63,164 bases of DNA from Limnohabitans sp. Rim47 (GTDB lineage: Bacteria > Pseudomonadota > Gammaproteobacteria > Burkholderiales > Burkholderiaceae_C), in contig NZ_FBYA01000003.1 in NCBI RefSeq assembly GCF_001517545.1, positions 463,738 to 526,901 of the forward strand. Reading direction: 5' to 3'. Both the position numbers and the translations under genes were made by a program. Below the pieces are notes generated by a model. It had not been told where the DNA came from. It saw only the letters and a program-made list of their open reading frames with translations, and searched no databases. Shown one piece after another: positions 50,144-58,070 of the stretch. Within the stretch, counting starts at the first letter, position 1. Each line of letters opens with the position of its first letter.

Positions 50144-51559
50144 ATGGCCAAGACCGTCGCAGACGTGATGAAGATGGTGAAAGAGAACGAAGTCAAGTTC
50201 GTTGACTTCCGTTTCACCGATACCCGTGGTAAGTGGCAGCACATCACTGCACCCGTGTCGCAGTTTGACGAAAGCAAGTTCGAAGAAGGCCAAGCCTTTG
50301 ACGGCTCTTCTATCGCTGGCTGGAAAGGCATCGAAGCTTCGGACATGTTGTTGATCCCCGATGCCAACAGCGCCATCATCGACCCCTTCTTCGAAGAAGT
50401 CACTTTGGTCCTGATTTGCGACGTGATCGAGCCCACAGACGGCAAAGCCTATGAGCGTGACCCACGCTCGATCGCCAAACGCGCCGAGACTTACCTCAAG
50501 CAATCGGGCCTGGGCGACACCGCCTACTTCGGTCCCGAGCCAGAATTCTTCTTGTTTGACGACGTGCGCTGGAGCACCGAACCCAACAACACCTTCTACG
50601 CCATCGACGAAGCCGAAGCCCCATGGAACAGCGGCACCAAGATGGAAAACGGCAACAGCGGTCACCGCAACCGCGTCAAAGGTGGCTACTTTCCAGTGCC
50701 TCCCGTTGACAGCACGCACGACATGCGCAGCGAGATGTCCCTGATCCTCGAATCCGTAGGCATCCCGGTCGAAGTTCACCACCACGAAGTGGCTGGCGCA
50801 GGTCAGTGTGAAATCGGCACCCGTTTCTCCACACTGGTGGAGCGCGCCGACTGGACATTGCTGCAAAAGTACGTGATCCACAACGTGGCCAACGCCTACG
50901 GCAAAACCGCCACCTTCATGCCTAAGCCTTACGCTGGCGACAACGGTTCTGGCATGCACGTTCACCAGTCGATCTGGAAAGACGGCAAGAACCTGTTCGC
51001 AGGCAATGGCTACGCTGGTTTGTCTGAATTCGCCCTGTACTACATCGGCGGCATCATCAAGCACGCTCGCGCCCTGAACGCGATCACCAACCCCGGCACC
51101 AACAGCTACAAGCGTTTGGTTCCTCACTACGAAGCCCCTGTGAAATTGGCTTACTCGGCCAAGAACCGCTCGGCCTCGATCCGTATCCCCAACGTCGCCA
51201 GCGACAAGGGCCGTCGCGTGGAAGCCCGCTTCCCCGATCCATTGTGCAACCCTTACCTCGGCTTCGCAGCCTTGTTGATGGCTGGCTTGGACGGTATCGA
51301 AAACAAGATCCACCCCGGCGAAGCAGCGACCAAAGACCTGTACCACTTGCCTCCAGAAGAAGACAAGTTGGTCCCCACTGTGTGCTCCAGCCTCGATCAG
51401 GCACTGGACGCACTCAATGCAGACCGCGCTTTCTTGACTAAGGGCGGCGTGTTCACCGACTCGTGGATCGACGCGTACATCGACTTGAAGATGCAAGAAG
51501 TCAACCGCAGCCGCGTTGAAGTCTCGCCCGTCGAATACGACATGTACTACTCGCTTTAA
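50144..51559 (+). CDS. glnA: Glutamine synthetase, type I
   Basis: A 471-residue subunit of the dodecamer that makes glutamine from glutamate, ammonia and ATP. F-D-G-S-S-I-A-G-W near residue 50, G-P-E-P-E-F-F, the metal-binding E-V-A-G-A-G-Q-C-E-I-G-T and P-K-P-Y-A-G-D-N-G-S-G-M-H-V-H-Q-S are all present. D-L-Y-H-L-P holds the Tyr that is adenylylated in GSI-beta enzymes. ATG 50144 follows a GGAG site. An upstream -24/-12 promoter with NtrC boxes and a downstream terminator make it the first gene of glnA-ntrB-ntrC. Confidence 0.98.
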   Translation: MAKTVADVMKMVKENEVKFVDFRFTDTRGKWQHITAPVSQFDESKFEEGQAFDGSSIAGWKGIEASDMLLIPDANSAIIDPFFEEVTLVLICDVIEPTDGKAYERDPRSIAKRAETYLKQSGLGDTAYFGPEPEFFLFDDVRWSTEPNNTFYAIDEAEAPWNSGTKMENGNSGHRNRVKGGYFPVPPVDSTHDMRSEMSLILESVGIPVEVHHHEVAGAGQCEIGTRFSTLVERADWTLLQKYVIHNVANAYGKTATFMPKPYAGDNGSGMHVHQSIWKDGKNLFAGNGYAGLSEFALYYIGGIIKHARALNAITNPGTNSYKRLVPHYEAPVKLAYSAKNRSASIRIPNVASDKGRRVEARFPDPLCNPYLGFAALLMAGLDGIENKIHPGEAATKDLYHLPPEEDKLVPTVCSSLDQALDALNADRAFLTKGGVFTDSWIDAYIDLKMQEVNRSRVEVSPVEYDMYYSL

Positions 51560-51600
51560 GCGGTATGCACCCTATTGCACATCGCCGTGCAATCAACGCA

Positions 51601-51628
51601 AAGGACGGCTTCGGCCGTCCTTTTTTTT
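51601..51628 (+). terminator. Terminator between glnA and ntrB
   Basis: Stem AAGGACGGC (51601-51609), TTCG, GCCGTCCTT (51614-51622), then T-run to 51628. It should let more glnA than ntrBC be made from one promoter. Confidence 0.93.
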
Positions 51629-51644
51629 GGACAGATCTGATGCC

Positions 51645-52709
51645 ATGACCGTGCCCGTTTCCCGATTCCAGGCCTTTGATTTGTTGGCCACTCCCGTGGC
51701 GGTGTTGCAAGGTCAGGGCCGCGTGCGCTTTGTCAACGCTGCGCTGGAAGACGCCTTGGGCTTGTCCAGACGCACGCTGTTTGAGACCCAGATGGCTGAC
51801 TATTTTCTGGACCCACAGCCGCTGATCACGGCCCTGGCAGGGGCGCAGTCGAACGAATTTGCCGCGCTGCGCTACGAAGCCCAAATGCGGCGCGTGCACC
51901 ATGAAGACCCTTTGCCGGTGCATGTGATCGTGGCCCCGTCCGATCAAGATGGCGAAGTGATTGTGGAGTTGTTGCCCGTGGAGCAACAAACACGGCAAGA
52001 GCGCGAAGAGCGCTTGCTTGACCAAGCGCAGGCCAACAAAGAGCTGATCCGCAACCTCGCGCATGAAATCAAAAACCCATTGGGCGGCATTCGCGGCTCG
52101 GCCCAGCTGCTGGAGATGGAGCTCGACAGCAAAGAGCTGACCGAATACACGCAGGTCATCATCCACGAAGCCGACCGCCTGCAAACCTTGGTGGACCGCC
52201 TGCTGGCCCCACACCGTCGCCCGCATGTGGTGGGCGATGTCAACATCCACGAAGTGTGCGAACGCGTGCGCACACTGATCTTGGCCGAGTTCCCTAAGGG
52301 GCTGAAGGTCGTGCGCGATTACGACATCTCGATCCCCGAGTTTCGGGGTGACCGCGAGCAGCTCATTCAGGCCGTGCTCAACATTGCACACAACGCATCG
52401 CAAGCGTTGCAAGAGCGCATCGCGCAAGGCGATGGCCAGATCACACTCAAGAGCCGCATCTTGCGTCAAGTCACTTTTGGCAAGCAGCGTTACCGCCTGG
52501 CATTGGAATTGCATGTCATCGACAACGGGCCTGGTGTACCAGACTCGATCAAGGACCGCATTTTCTTCCCGTTGATCTCGGGGCGCGAAGGCGGCTCCGG
52601 CTTGGGGCTCACATTGGCGCAAACCTTTGTTCAGCAACACCACGGCATGATCGAGTGTGACAGCGAGCCCGGCCGTACGGATTTCAAGATTTTGATTCCG
52701 TTGCCTTGA
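51645..52709 (+). CDS. ntrB: Nitrogen regulation sensor kinase/phosphatase NtrB
   Basis: A 354-residue cytosolic sensor. Residues 1-120 form a PAS domain (F-Q-A-F-D-L-L-A-T-P-V-A-V-L, then F-V-N-A-A-L-E). R-N-L-A-H-E-I-K-N-P-L-G-G-I is the H-box with the phosphorylated His. N-I-A-H-N-A-S-Q-A, D-N-G-P-G-V-P and G-S-G-L-G-L-T-L are the N, G1 and G2 ATP-binding boxes. It phosphorylates NtrC when nitrogen is low and is held by PII when nitrogen is adequate. It follows glnA and precedes ntrC. Confidence 0.96.
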   Translation: MTVPVSRFQAFDLLATPVAVLQGQGRVRFVNAALEDALGLSRRTLFETQMADYFLDPQPLITALAGAQSNEFAALRYEAQMRRVHHEDPLPVHVIVAPSDQDGEVIVELLPVEQQTRQEREERLLDQAQANKELIRNLAHEIKNPLGGIRGSAQLLEMELDSKELTEYTQVIIHEADRLQTLVDRLLAPHRRPHVVGDVNIHEVCERVRTLILAEFPKGLKVVRDYDISIPEFRGDREQLIQAVLNIAHNASQALQERIAQGDGQITLKSRILRQVTFGKQRYRLALELHVIDNGPGVPDSIKDRIFFPLISGREGGSGLGLTLAQTFVQQHHGMIECDSEPGRTDFKILIPLP

Positions 52710-52732
52710 GAACCACAGAAAGTGCCACGTTG

Positions 52733-54322
52733 ATGAAGCCGATCTGGATCGTAGACGATGACCAATCCATTCGCTTTGTGCTTGAAAAAGCACTGCTGCG
52801 CGAAGGCTTGCCCACACGCAGCTTCACCAACCCGCGCGAGGTCTTGAAGGCGCTGGACTCAGAAAGCGAAGCCGATGGCCCGCAGGTGCTGGTCAGCGAC
52901 ATTCGCATGCCCGGTGGCTCGGGGCTGGATTTGCTGGCCACCATCAAGCAGCGCATGCCCGGTTTGCCGGTGATCATCATGACCGCGTTTTCCGATTTGG
53001 ACAGCGCCGTGTCTGCCTTCTCCAGCGGCGCCTTTGAATACCTGCCCAAGCCGTTTGATTTGCCCAAGGCGGTCGAGCTGATCCGCCGCGCCGTGGGCGA
53101 GAGCCAGCGCGAAGACGTGGCCGAAGAAAAGATGGCCGATGCGCCAGAGATGCTGGGCCAAGCCCCGGCCATGCAAGATGTGTTTCGCGGCATTGGCCGC
53201 TTGGCGCAAAGTCATGTCACGGTGCTCATCACGGGCGAATCGGGCTCAGGCAAAGAGCTGGTGGCGCATGCGCTGCACAAACATTCGCCCCGCGCCAACC
53301 AGCCCTTTGTGGCCATCAACACCGCCGCCATTCCCAAAGATTTGCTTGAGAGCGAACTGTTTGGGCACGAGCGCGGCGCCTTCACGGGCGCACAAGCCTC
53401 GCGACGGGGCCGCTTTGAACAGGCCGACGGCGGCACGCTGTTTCTGGACGAAATTGGGGACATGCCGTTTGACCTGCAAACCCGCTTGCTGCGCGTTTTG
53501 TCAGATGGCCATTTTTACCGAGTCGGTGGGCACAGCGCGGTCAAAGCCAACGTGCGCGTGATCGCCGCCACGCACCAAGACCTAGAGCAACGCGTCAAGG
53601 AAGGTGTGTTTCGCGAAGACCTGTACCACCGCTTGAACGTGATTCGCCTGCGCCTGCCGGCTTTGCGCGAGCGGCGCGAAGACGTGCCCATGCTGGCACG
53701 CTACTTTTTGCAGCGCAGTGCACAACAATTGGGCGTGGAGCCCAAACGCATTGCAGACGCAGCCCTTGAACGCTTGAGCCATTTCCAGTTTCCAGGCAAC
53801 GTGCGCCAGCTGGAAAACATCTGCCATTGGCTGACCGTGATGGCTCCCGCGCAAGTGATTGAAGTCAAGGATTTGCCACCCGAAGTGCTGGAAAGCCGCC
53901 CCAGCTTGGCCCCGGCTGCTGGGCCTTTCACGGCACTGTCGTCGGGTGTCGCCGCCTCTGTGGTTGCCTCTGTGACGCAGCCGAGTGGCGCAGGGCTGGA
54001 TGTGTCATCGGATGCCCCTCAGGCGACTTTGGTGGCAGGGTCTGATCTGTCAGCTACCGGAGATGTTTTTGCGCTGGGTGTTTCTGGTGCCTCTGCGGTG
54101 ACCGCTTCGACATGGGAGCCGGGTTTGGAGCAAGAGGCGCTGGCCCTGCTGAATGCCGGGCGCACTGACGTTTGGGATGTGCTGACTCGCCGCTTTGAGA
54201 CCAGCCTGATTCAGGCTGCGCTGGCCACCACACGGGGCCGCCGCATCGAGGCTGCGCAGAAGTTGGGAATTGGCCGCAACACCATCACCCGCAAAATTCA
54301 GGAACTGGGCATCGACGACTGA
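52733..54322 (+). CDS. ntrC: Nitrogen regulation response regulator NtrC (sigma-54 activator)
   Basis: A 529-residue protein. The receiver domain has W-I-V-D-D-D-Q-S-I and V-S-D-I-R-M-P with the phosphorylated Asp near 54. The AAA+ domain has G-E-S-G-S-G-K-E, G-A-F-T-G-A (the sigma-54 contact loop) and G-G-T-L-F-L-D-E-I-G-D. The C-terminus R-R-I-E-A-A-Q-K-L-G-I-G-R-N-T-I-T-R-K is the Fis-type HTH. Between the two last domains lies a 70-residue Ala/Ser/Val-rich linker, longer than usual. ATG 52733 is preferred over an upstream TTG that overlaps ntrB. Confidence 0.97.
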   Translation: MKPIWIVDDDQSIRFVLEKALLREGLPTRSFTNPREVLKALDSESEADGPQVLVSDIRMPGGSGLDLLATIKQRMPGLPVIIMTAFSDLDSAVSAFSSGAFEYLPKPFDLPKAVELIRRAVGESQREDVAEEKMADAPEMLGQAPAMQDVFRGIGRLAQSHVTVLITGESGSGKELVAHALHKHSPRANQPFVAINTAAIPKDLLESELFGHERGAFTGAQASRRGRFEQADGGTLFLDEIGDMPFDLQTRLLRVLSDGHFYRVGGHSAVKANVRVIAATHQDLEQRVKEGVFREDLYHRLNVIRLRLPALRERREDVPMLARYFLQRSAQQLGVEPKRIADAALERLSHFQFPGNVRQLENICHWLTVMAPAQVIEVKDLPPEVLESRPSLAPAAGPFTALSSGVAASVVASVTQPSGAGLDVSSDAPQATLVAGSDLSATGDVFALGVSGASAVTASTWEPGLEQEALALLNAGRTDVWDVLTRRFETSLIQAALATTRGRRIEAAQKLGIGRNTITRKIQELGIDD

Positions 54323-54330
54323 CAGTTTGC

Positions 54331-55314
54331 TCAGTTCTTGCGGGCCACCCAATAGGTGGCGCCTTCTGGGCCGTATTGCTCTGCATGGGGTTCGTCACGC
54401 GACAACGCGAACTCGTCGCCCGGGGTCAGGTAGCGCTTTTGGTGGCTGCCGTCTGGTGCTGTGCAGCTCAGCCACATTTGCCCAGCAGTGACGCGGGCTT
54501 TGACCGCAAACGGGTGGGTGTGCACATCCAGCACCACGTGGGGCTCCCATCGTCGTTCAAGTACCTCGTCAAAACCTTCGGCCAAGGCTTGTTGTTGGAA
54601 GTCTTCAAAGGTCATCTGTGGCTCGTTCTTGAATGTTCCGTATGGGGCGTGGGCTGACCAATCCGTCGGGGCAGAAAACGCCATCGGCGCATCGGTGAAC
54701 GGGTGCGGAAATGCCAGCGATTGCGCGTGCAGCATCAAGCGCGGGCTGAGGGCCCGCACGGGAGCCGGGGCGTACAGTGCATCGCCCAACATGGGGTGGC
54801 CAATGCTTTGCAGGTGCACGCGCAGTTGGTGCGTACGGCCTGTGACGGGTTCCAGTTCTAACAGCGTGGCGGTATCGCTGCTTTGCACAGCACGCCAACG
54901 GCTGCGGCTGGGTTTGCCATCGGGGTGCACGATGTGAATTGGGCGGCGCTCCCAGTCCAGCAGGATCGGCCCGTCGATGGTGCGCCAGCCGTCTTCGTCG
55001 GTGGGCACCTCGTGTTGACTTTGCAGCACTTGCCCGGCCACCACGGCCACGTAGCGTTTGTGTACCTGGCGGGTTTCAAACAGGCGGCTCATGCGGCGTT
55101 GCGCCTCAATGCCACGGGCCATGACCAGCAGGCCCGAGGTGTCTTGGTCCAGGCGGTGCACCACCAGCGCTTCGGGGTAAATCGCTTGCACGCGGCGGGC
55201 GAGGCAGTCTTGCTTGTCGGGGCCGCGACCGGGCACCGACAACAAACCGCTGGGTTTTTCCAGCACCAACAGGTGTTCGTCTTCGTGGACCGGAGTCATG
55301 TGTTGCAGCGCCAC
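54331..55314 (-). CDS. RluA-family pseudouridine synthase fused to a cupin-like C-terminal tail
   Basis: A 327-residue protein. Residues 1-233 are RluA-like: L-E-K-P-S-G-L-L-S-V-P-G-R-G, V-H-R-L-D-Q-D-T-S-G-L-L-V with the catalytic Asp, and V-T-G-R-T-H-Q-L-R-V-H. Residues about 234-327 form a second part starting M-T-F-E-D-F-Q-Q-Q, with V-V-L-D-V-H-T-H-P-F and T-P-G-D-E-F-A-L like a small cupin. No stop separates them. Either a true fusion or an in-frame joining of two genes; an internal ATG at 54615 could also start a separate product. GTG 55314 directly follows the ferredoxin stop; ATG 55299 is an alternative. Confidence 0.82.
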   Translation of the reverse strand: MALQHMTPVHEDEHLLVLEKPSGLLSVPGRGPDKQDCLARRVQAIYPEALVVHRLDQDTSGLLVMARGIEAQRRMSRLFETRQVHKRYVAVVAGQVLQSQHEVPTDEDGWRTIDGPILLDWERRPIHIVHPDGKPSRSRWRAVQSSDTATLLELEPVTGRTHQLRVHLQSIGHPMLGDALYAPAPVRALSPRLMLHAQSLAFPHPFTDAPMAFSAPTDWSAHAPYGTFKNEPQMTFEDFQQQALAEGFDEVLERRWEPHVVLDVHTHPFAVKARVTAGQMWLSCTAPDGSHQKRYLTPGDEFALSRDEPHAEQYGPEGATYWVARKN

Positions 55315-55614
55315 TCAAACCGCCGTGGCGGTAGGTTGTTCCAGCACCACGTTGGACAAGGGCCGTGCCACGCAAGGCAGCACCAGCCCTTCGGCCTTTT
55401 CTTCGGCCGACAGGCCGGGCCATTCCACGGTGTAGGTCACTTGGCCGCTCAACAGCTGGCAAATGCAGGTGCGGCAGGTGCCGTTTCGGCATGAGCTGGG
55501 CAATTGCACCCGCGACATCTCGGCCGCTTCGAGCAAGGTCAGATCGCCCTCGACATCGAATTGCAGCTCGGCGGGCAGTACCCGGGCAGTGAAGATCTGG
55601 AAATTCTCTGGCAT
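55315..55614 (-). CDS. 2Fe-2S ferredoxin (plant/adrenodoxin-type fold)
   Basis: A 99-residue protein from ATG 55614. The cluster ligands are in S-S-C-R-N-G-T-C-R-T-C and a later P-C-V-A-R-P, giving C-x4-C-x2-C-x(about 30)-C. It has no reductase domain and is a soluble electron carrier. The stop touches the GTG of the pseudouridine synthase gene, so the two are co-transcribed, though no functional link is known to me. Confidence 0.9.
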   Translation of the reverse strand: MPENFQIFTARVLPAELQFDVEGDLTLLEAAEMSRVQLPSSCRNGTCRTCICQLLSGQVTYTVEWPGLSAEEKAEGLVLPCVARPLSNVVLEQPTATAV

Positions 55615-55685
55615 GTGCTTAAGCGTTTGCAGGCAGGCTGGCTGGCCCCGCCATGCCGGGCAGTGGTGTGCTTTGTCTGTGCGCT

Positions 55686-55826
55686 TTATTTGTCTTTGAC
55701 TTTGCCGCGAGGCGCCACAAAGGTGGAGGGTGCCATCGGGCGGTCCGATGTGAACGTCTTGGGGGGAGACGTGTCTTTCTTTGGCTTCTTGGCCATTTTG
55801 TTGCTGCGTTGTTCGCCTTTGGCCAT
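55686..55826 (-). CDS. Small basic protein, 46 residues
   Basis: ATG 55826 follows AAGGAA with 6 bp spacing. The peptide M-A-K-G-E-Q-R-S-N-K followed by M-A-K-K-P-K-K-D-T-S and a Pro/Lys-rich end is strongly basic and resembles small hypothetical proteins of Burkholderiales that I recall only loosely. It is preceded by a terminator and faces no neighbour in its operon. Function unknown; an RNA- or ribosome-binding role is conceivable. Confidence 0.6.
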   Translation of the reverse strand: MAKGEQRSNKMAKKPKKDTSPPKTFTSDRPMAPSTFVAPRGKVKDK

Positions 55827-55877
55827 GTTCGTTTCCTTGTAGACCTTCCCGAATTGGGAGCCCTCTGATGTTAAAGC

Positions 55878-55904
55878 ACAAAGCCGCAGGGTCTGCGGCT
55901 TTGT
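55878..55904 (-). terminator. Hairpin terminator downstream of the nitroreductase gene
   Basis: A 12-bp perfect stem, ACAAAGCCGCAG (55878-55889) with CTGCGGCTTTGT (55893-55904). The T-tract is short in both directions, so efficiency is uncertain. Confidence 0.7.
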
Positions 55905-55958
55905 AGGGGGCTTGGTGTGGTCATGGCTTGCCGTTACTGCGGCATGCACCTCCTTACG

Positions 55959-56597
55959 TTACTTCACTTCGGTGACGAATGTTTCACGCGGACGGCGGAC
56001 CTTTTTCAGGTTAGCCAACCAGTCGCCTTCACTGGCGCGGTAACCCAGGGGCACGATCACCACGCTGCGCAGGCCGCGAGCGCGCAGGCCCAGAATTTCG
56101 TCCACGGCTTTGGGGTCAAAGCCTTCCATCGGGGTGGCGTCGACTTCTTCAAAAGCGGCTGCAATCAAGGATGCACCCAAGCCAATGTAGGCTTGGCGAG
56201 CGGCATGCTCAAAGTTGACTTGTTCATCGCGTGCAGGGTAGTTGTTGAGCAACATTTGGCGGTAGTTTTCCCAGCCTTCGTTGGTGCCGCCGCGCTGCGC
56301 GTTGGTCAGGTCAAACATCATGTTGATGCGATCGGCTGTGTAGTTGTCCCACGCCGCAAACACCAACAGGTGCGAGCCGTCGGTGACCTGACCTTGACCC
56401 CAGGCTTTGGGCTTGATCTGCTCGCGCACGGCAGGGTTGGTGACCACGAAAACTTCAAACGGCTGCAAGCCGCTGGAGGTGGGGGCCAAACGTGCGGCTT
56501 CGACAATGCGGTCCACTTTTTCTTGGGGCACGACCTTGGTCGGGTCCATTTTTTTGCAGGCGTAGCGCCATTCGAGTTTGTTCAGTAATTCAGACAT
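55959..56597 (-). CDS. NfsB-like nitroreductase family NAD(P)H oxidoreductase
   Basis: A 212-residue FMN enzyme. R-Y-A-C-K-K-M-D near residue 10 and L-A-P-T-S-S-G-L-Q-P-F near 36 bind FMN and line the substrate site. Q-A-Y-I-G-L-G-A-S-L-I-A-A-A-F-E and R-S-V-V-I-V-P-L-G-Y-R follow. It resembles the minor nitroreductases and dihydropteridine reductase-type enzymes. Physiological substrate is likely a quinone or flavin, not nitro compounds. Confidence 0.9.
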   Translation of the reverse strand: MSELLNKLEWRYACKKMDPTKVVPQEKVDRIVEAARLAPTSSGLQPFEVFVVTNPAVREQIKPKAWGQGQVTDGSHLLVFAAWDNYTADRINMMFDLTNAQRGGTNEGWENYRQMLLNNYPARDEQVNFEHAARQAYIGLGASLIAAAFEEVDATPMEGFDPKAVDEILGLRARGLRSVVIVPLGYRASEGDWLANLKKVRRPRETFVTEVK

Positions 56598-56692
56598 TGG
56601 GGTTCCACTCAGGTGTTAACGATGCGTGATTGTGTCTGAAGACGCAGGACGTCGTTGTCACGCGTTTTCAAGCACTTTTTAAAGACGTGTCC

Positions 56693-57229
56693 TCAGGCCG
56701 ATACTTCTTGCCAAGTGCCGCTGGGCAGCCCGTCCAGGTTGTACGGCCCCACGGCGGTGCGAATCAAACGCAGTGTGGGCAAGCCCACGGCAGCGGTCAT
56801 TCGCCGCACCTGGCGGTTGCGGCCTTCGCGAATACTCAGTTCCAGCCACGAAGTCGGAATGCTCTGCCGCTCGCGAATGGGCGGATTGCGCGGCCACAGG
56901 TCGGCAGGCGCTGGCACCGCACGGGCGCGGGCGGGCAGGGTGGGGCCGTCGTTCAGTGTCACGCCGCGGGCCAAGGCCGTCAGTGCTTTGTCGTTCACCA
57001 TGCCCTCCACCTGCACCAGATAGGTTTTTTCCATCTTGAAGCGCGGGTCGGCAATGCGGGCCTGTAATGGGCCATCGTCGGTCAGCAGCAGCAAGCCTTC
57101 GCTGTCGGCATCCAGCCGTCCCGCCACGTACACGCCGGGCAGGTCGATGTGGTCTTTCAGTCCGCGCCAGCGACCCTCGGGGGTGAATTGGCTGAGCACG
57201 CCATAAGGTTTGTTGAAGCGGATCAGCAT
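56693..57229 (-). CDS. rluE: RluE-like rRNA large-subunit pseudouridine synthase
   Basis: A 178-residue RsuA-branch enzyme from ATG 57229, lacking an S4 domain. F-N-K-P-Y-G-V-L-S-Q-F at the start, A-G-R-L-D-A-D-S-E-G-L-L-L-L-T-D-D-G with the catalytic Asp, and E-G-R-N-R-Q-V-R-R-M-T near the end match RluE (pseudouridine 2457 in 23S rRNA). It is the third pseudouridine synthase gene in 13 kb. Confidence 0.9.
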   Translation of the reverse strand: MLIRFNKPYGVLSQFTPEGRWRGLKDHIDLPGVYVAGRLDADSEGLLLLTDDGPLQARIADPRFKMEKTYLVQVEGMVNDKALTALARGVTLNDGPTLPARARAVPAPADLWPRNPPIRERQSIPTSWLELSIREGRNRQVRRMTAAVGLPTLRLIRTAVGPYNLDGLPSGTWQEVSA

Positions 57230-57290
57230 GGGCAAGTCACGAGGTGCATGGGCAAGGGCGTGAGCGTATCAGGTCGGTTAGCATCCACGC

Positions 57291-58037
57291 ATGAGCACCC
57301 AATACGAATGCCTGAAAAGCGCCGACCTGTACGCTGAAGCCTTTGGCATCGCCCCCCCTGAAACCTTGCTGGGCAAAGAAGTCTGGCCACGTCAACAAGG
57401 CTTTTTCATCCGCAAAGCCTTTGTGCCTGGGCAGCCAGCCCCAGAAACTGGCGCTGAACCCACTTCGGAGACTGGCGCACCCGCGGCCAACATTTCAGAC
57501 GCCATGACAGACCCTGTTCCTGCCCCCGCCAGCCCGCTGGAGCTGGCGCAAGGCCAGTTTGGTTTGGTGCCCACTTGGGTCAAGTCGGCCTCAGACGCCA
57601 AACTGCGCTCGACTAAGCTGGCCGTCACACGCTACGAAACCATGAGCACCGCCACGCCCACGCGAGAGACTTGGCTCAACGCCCAGCGCTGCATCATCCC
57701 GATGCAAGCTTTTATTGAAGACGACTGGCGCAATCGCAAAGCCGTGCCCACCCGCATTGCCCGCGTGGACGGTAAACCCATGGGCGTGGCAGGCCTGTGG
57801 GAGCGCTGGACCCAGGACGGCGAAGAAATCATCAGCTACACCCTGCTCACGGTCAATGCCAACAGCCACGCTTTGATGAACCGTTATGGGCAAAACGGCA
57901 ATGAAAAACGCATGCCCGCCATCCTGAACGAGGGTGCTTATGGGGCCTGGCTGACGGCACCGCTGGAAAAAGCCCGCGAGTTCATGCGGGCCTACCCGAC
58001 CCAATTGTTGCTGGCCAACCCGGTGCAAAAAAAGTAA
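57291..58037 (+). CDS. SRAP-domain (YedK/HMCES-like) protein with altered active site
   Basis: A 248-residue protein. The landmarks G-Q-F-G-L-V-P-T-W and C-I-I-P-M-Q-A-F-I-E-D-D-W fit the SRAP fold, with the conserved Glu in A-F-I-E. However, the usual N-terminal M-C-G-R is missing: the protein begins M-S-T-Q-Y-E-C, so Cys is at position 7. The Asn of N-A-R-A-E-T reads T-R-Y-E-T, and the His before R-M-P reads E-K. The canonical crosslinking chemistry to abasic sites is therefore in doubt. Residues 45-80 carry a Pro/Ala-rich insert. Confidence 0.78.
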   Translation: MSTQYECLKSADLYAEAFGIAPPETLLGKEVWPRQQGFFIRKAFVPGQPAPETGAEPTSETGAPAANISDAMTDPVPAPASPLELAQGQFGLVPTWVKSASDAKLRSTKLAVTRYETMSTATPTRETWLNAQRCIIPMQAFIEDDWRNRKAVPTRIARVDGKPMGVAGLWERWTQDGEEIISYTLLTVNANSHALMNRYGQNGNEKRMPAILNEGAYGAWLTAPLEKAREFMRAYPTQLLLANPVQKK

Positions 58038-58070
58038 GCCCCTGCGACACAGCCAACCCGTTTGGGTGCT

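Noticed and set aside
50033..51496. 487-codon open frame on the minus strand opposite glnA
   Set aside because: Antisense to an unmistakable glutamine synthetase gene; composition bias only.
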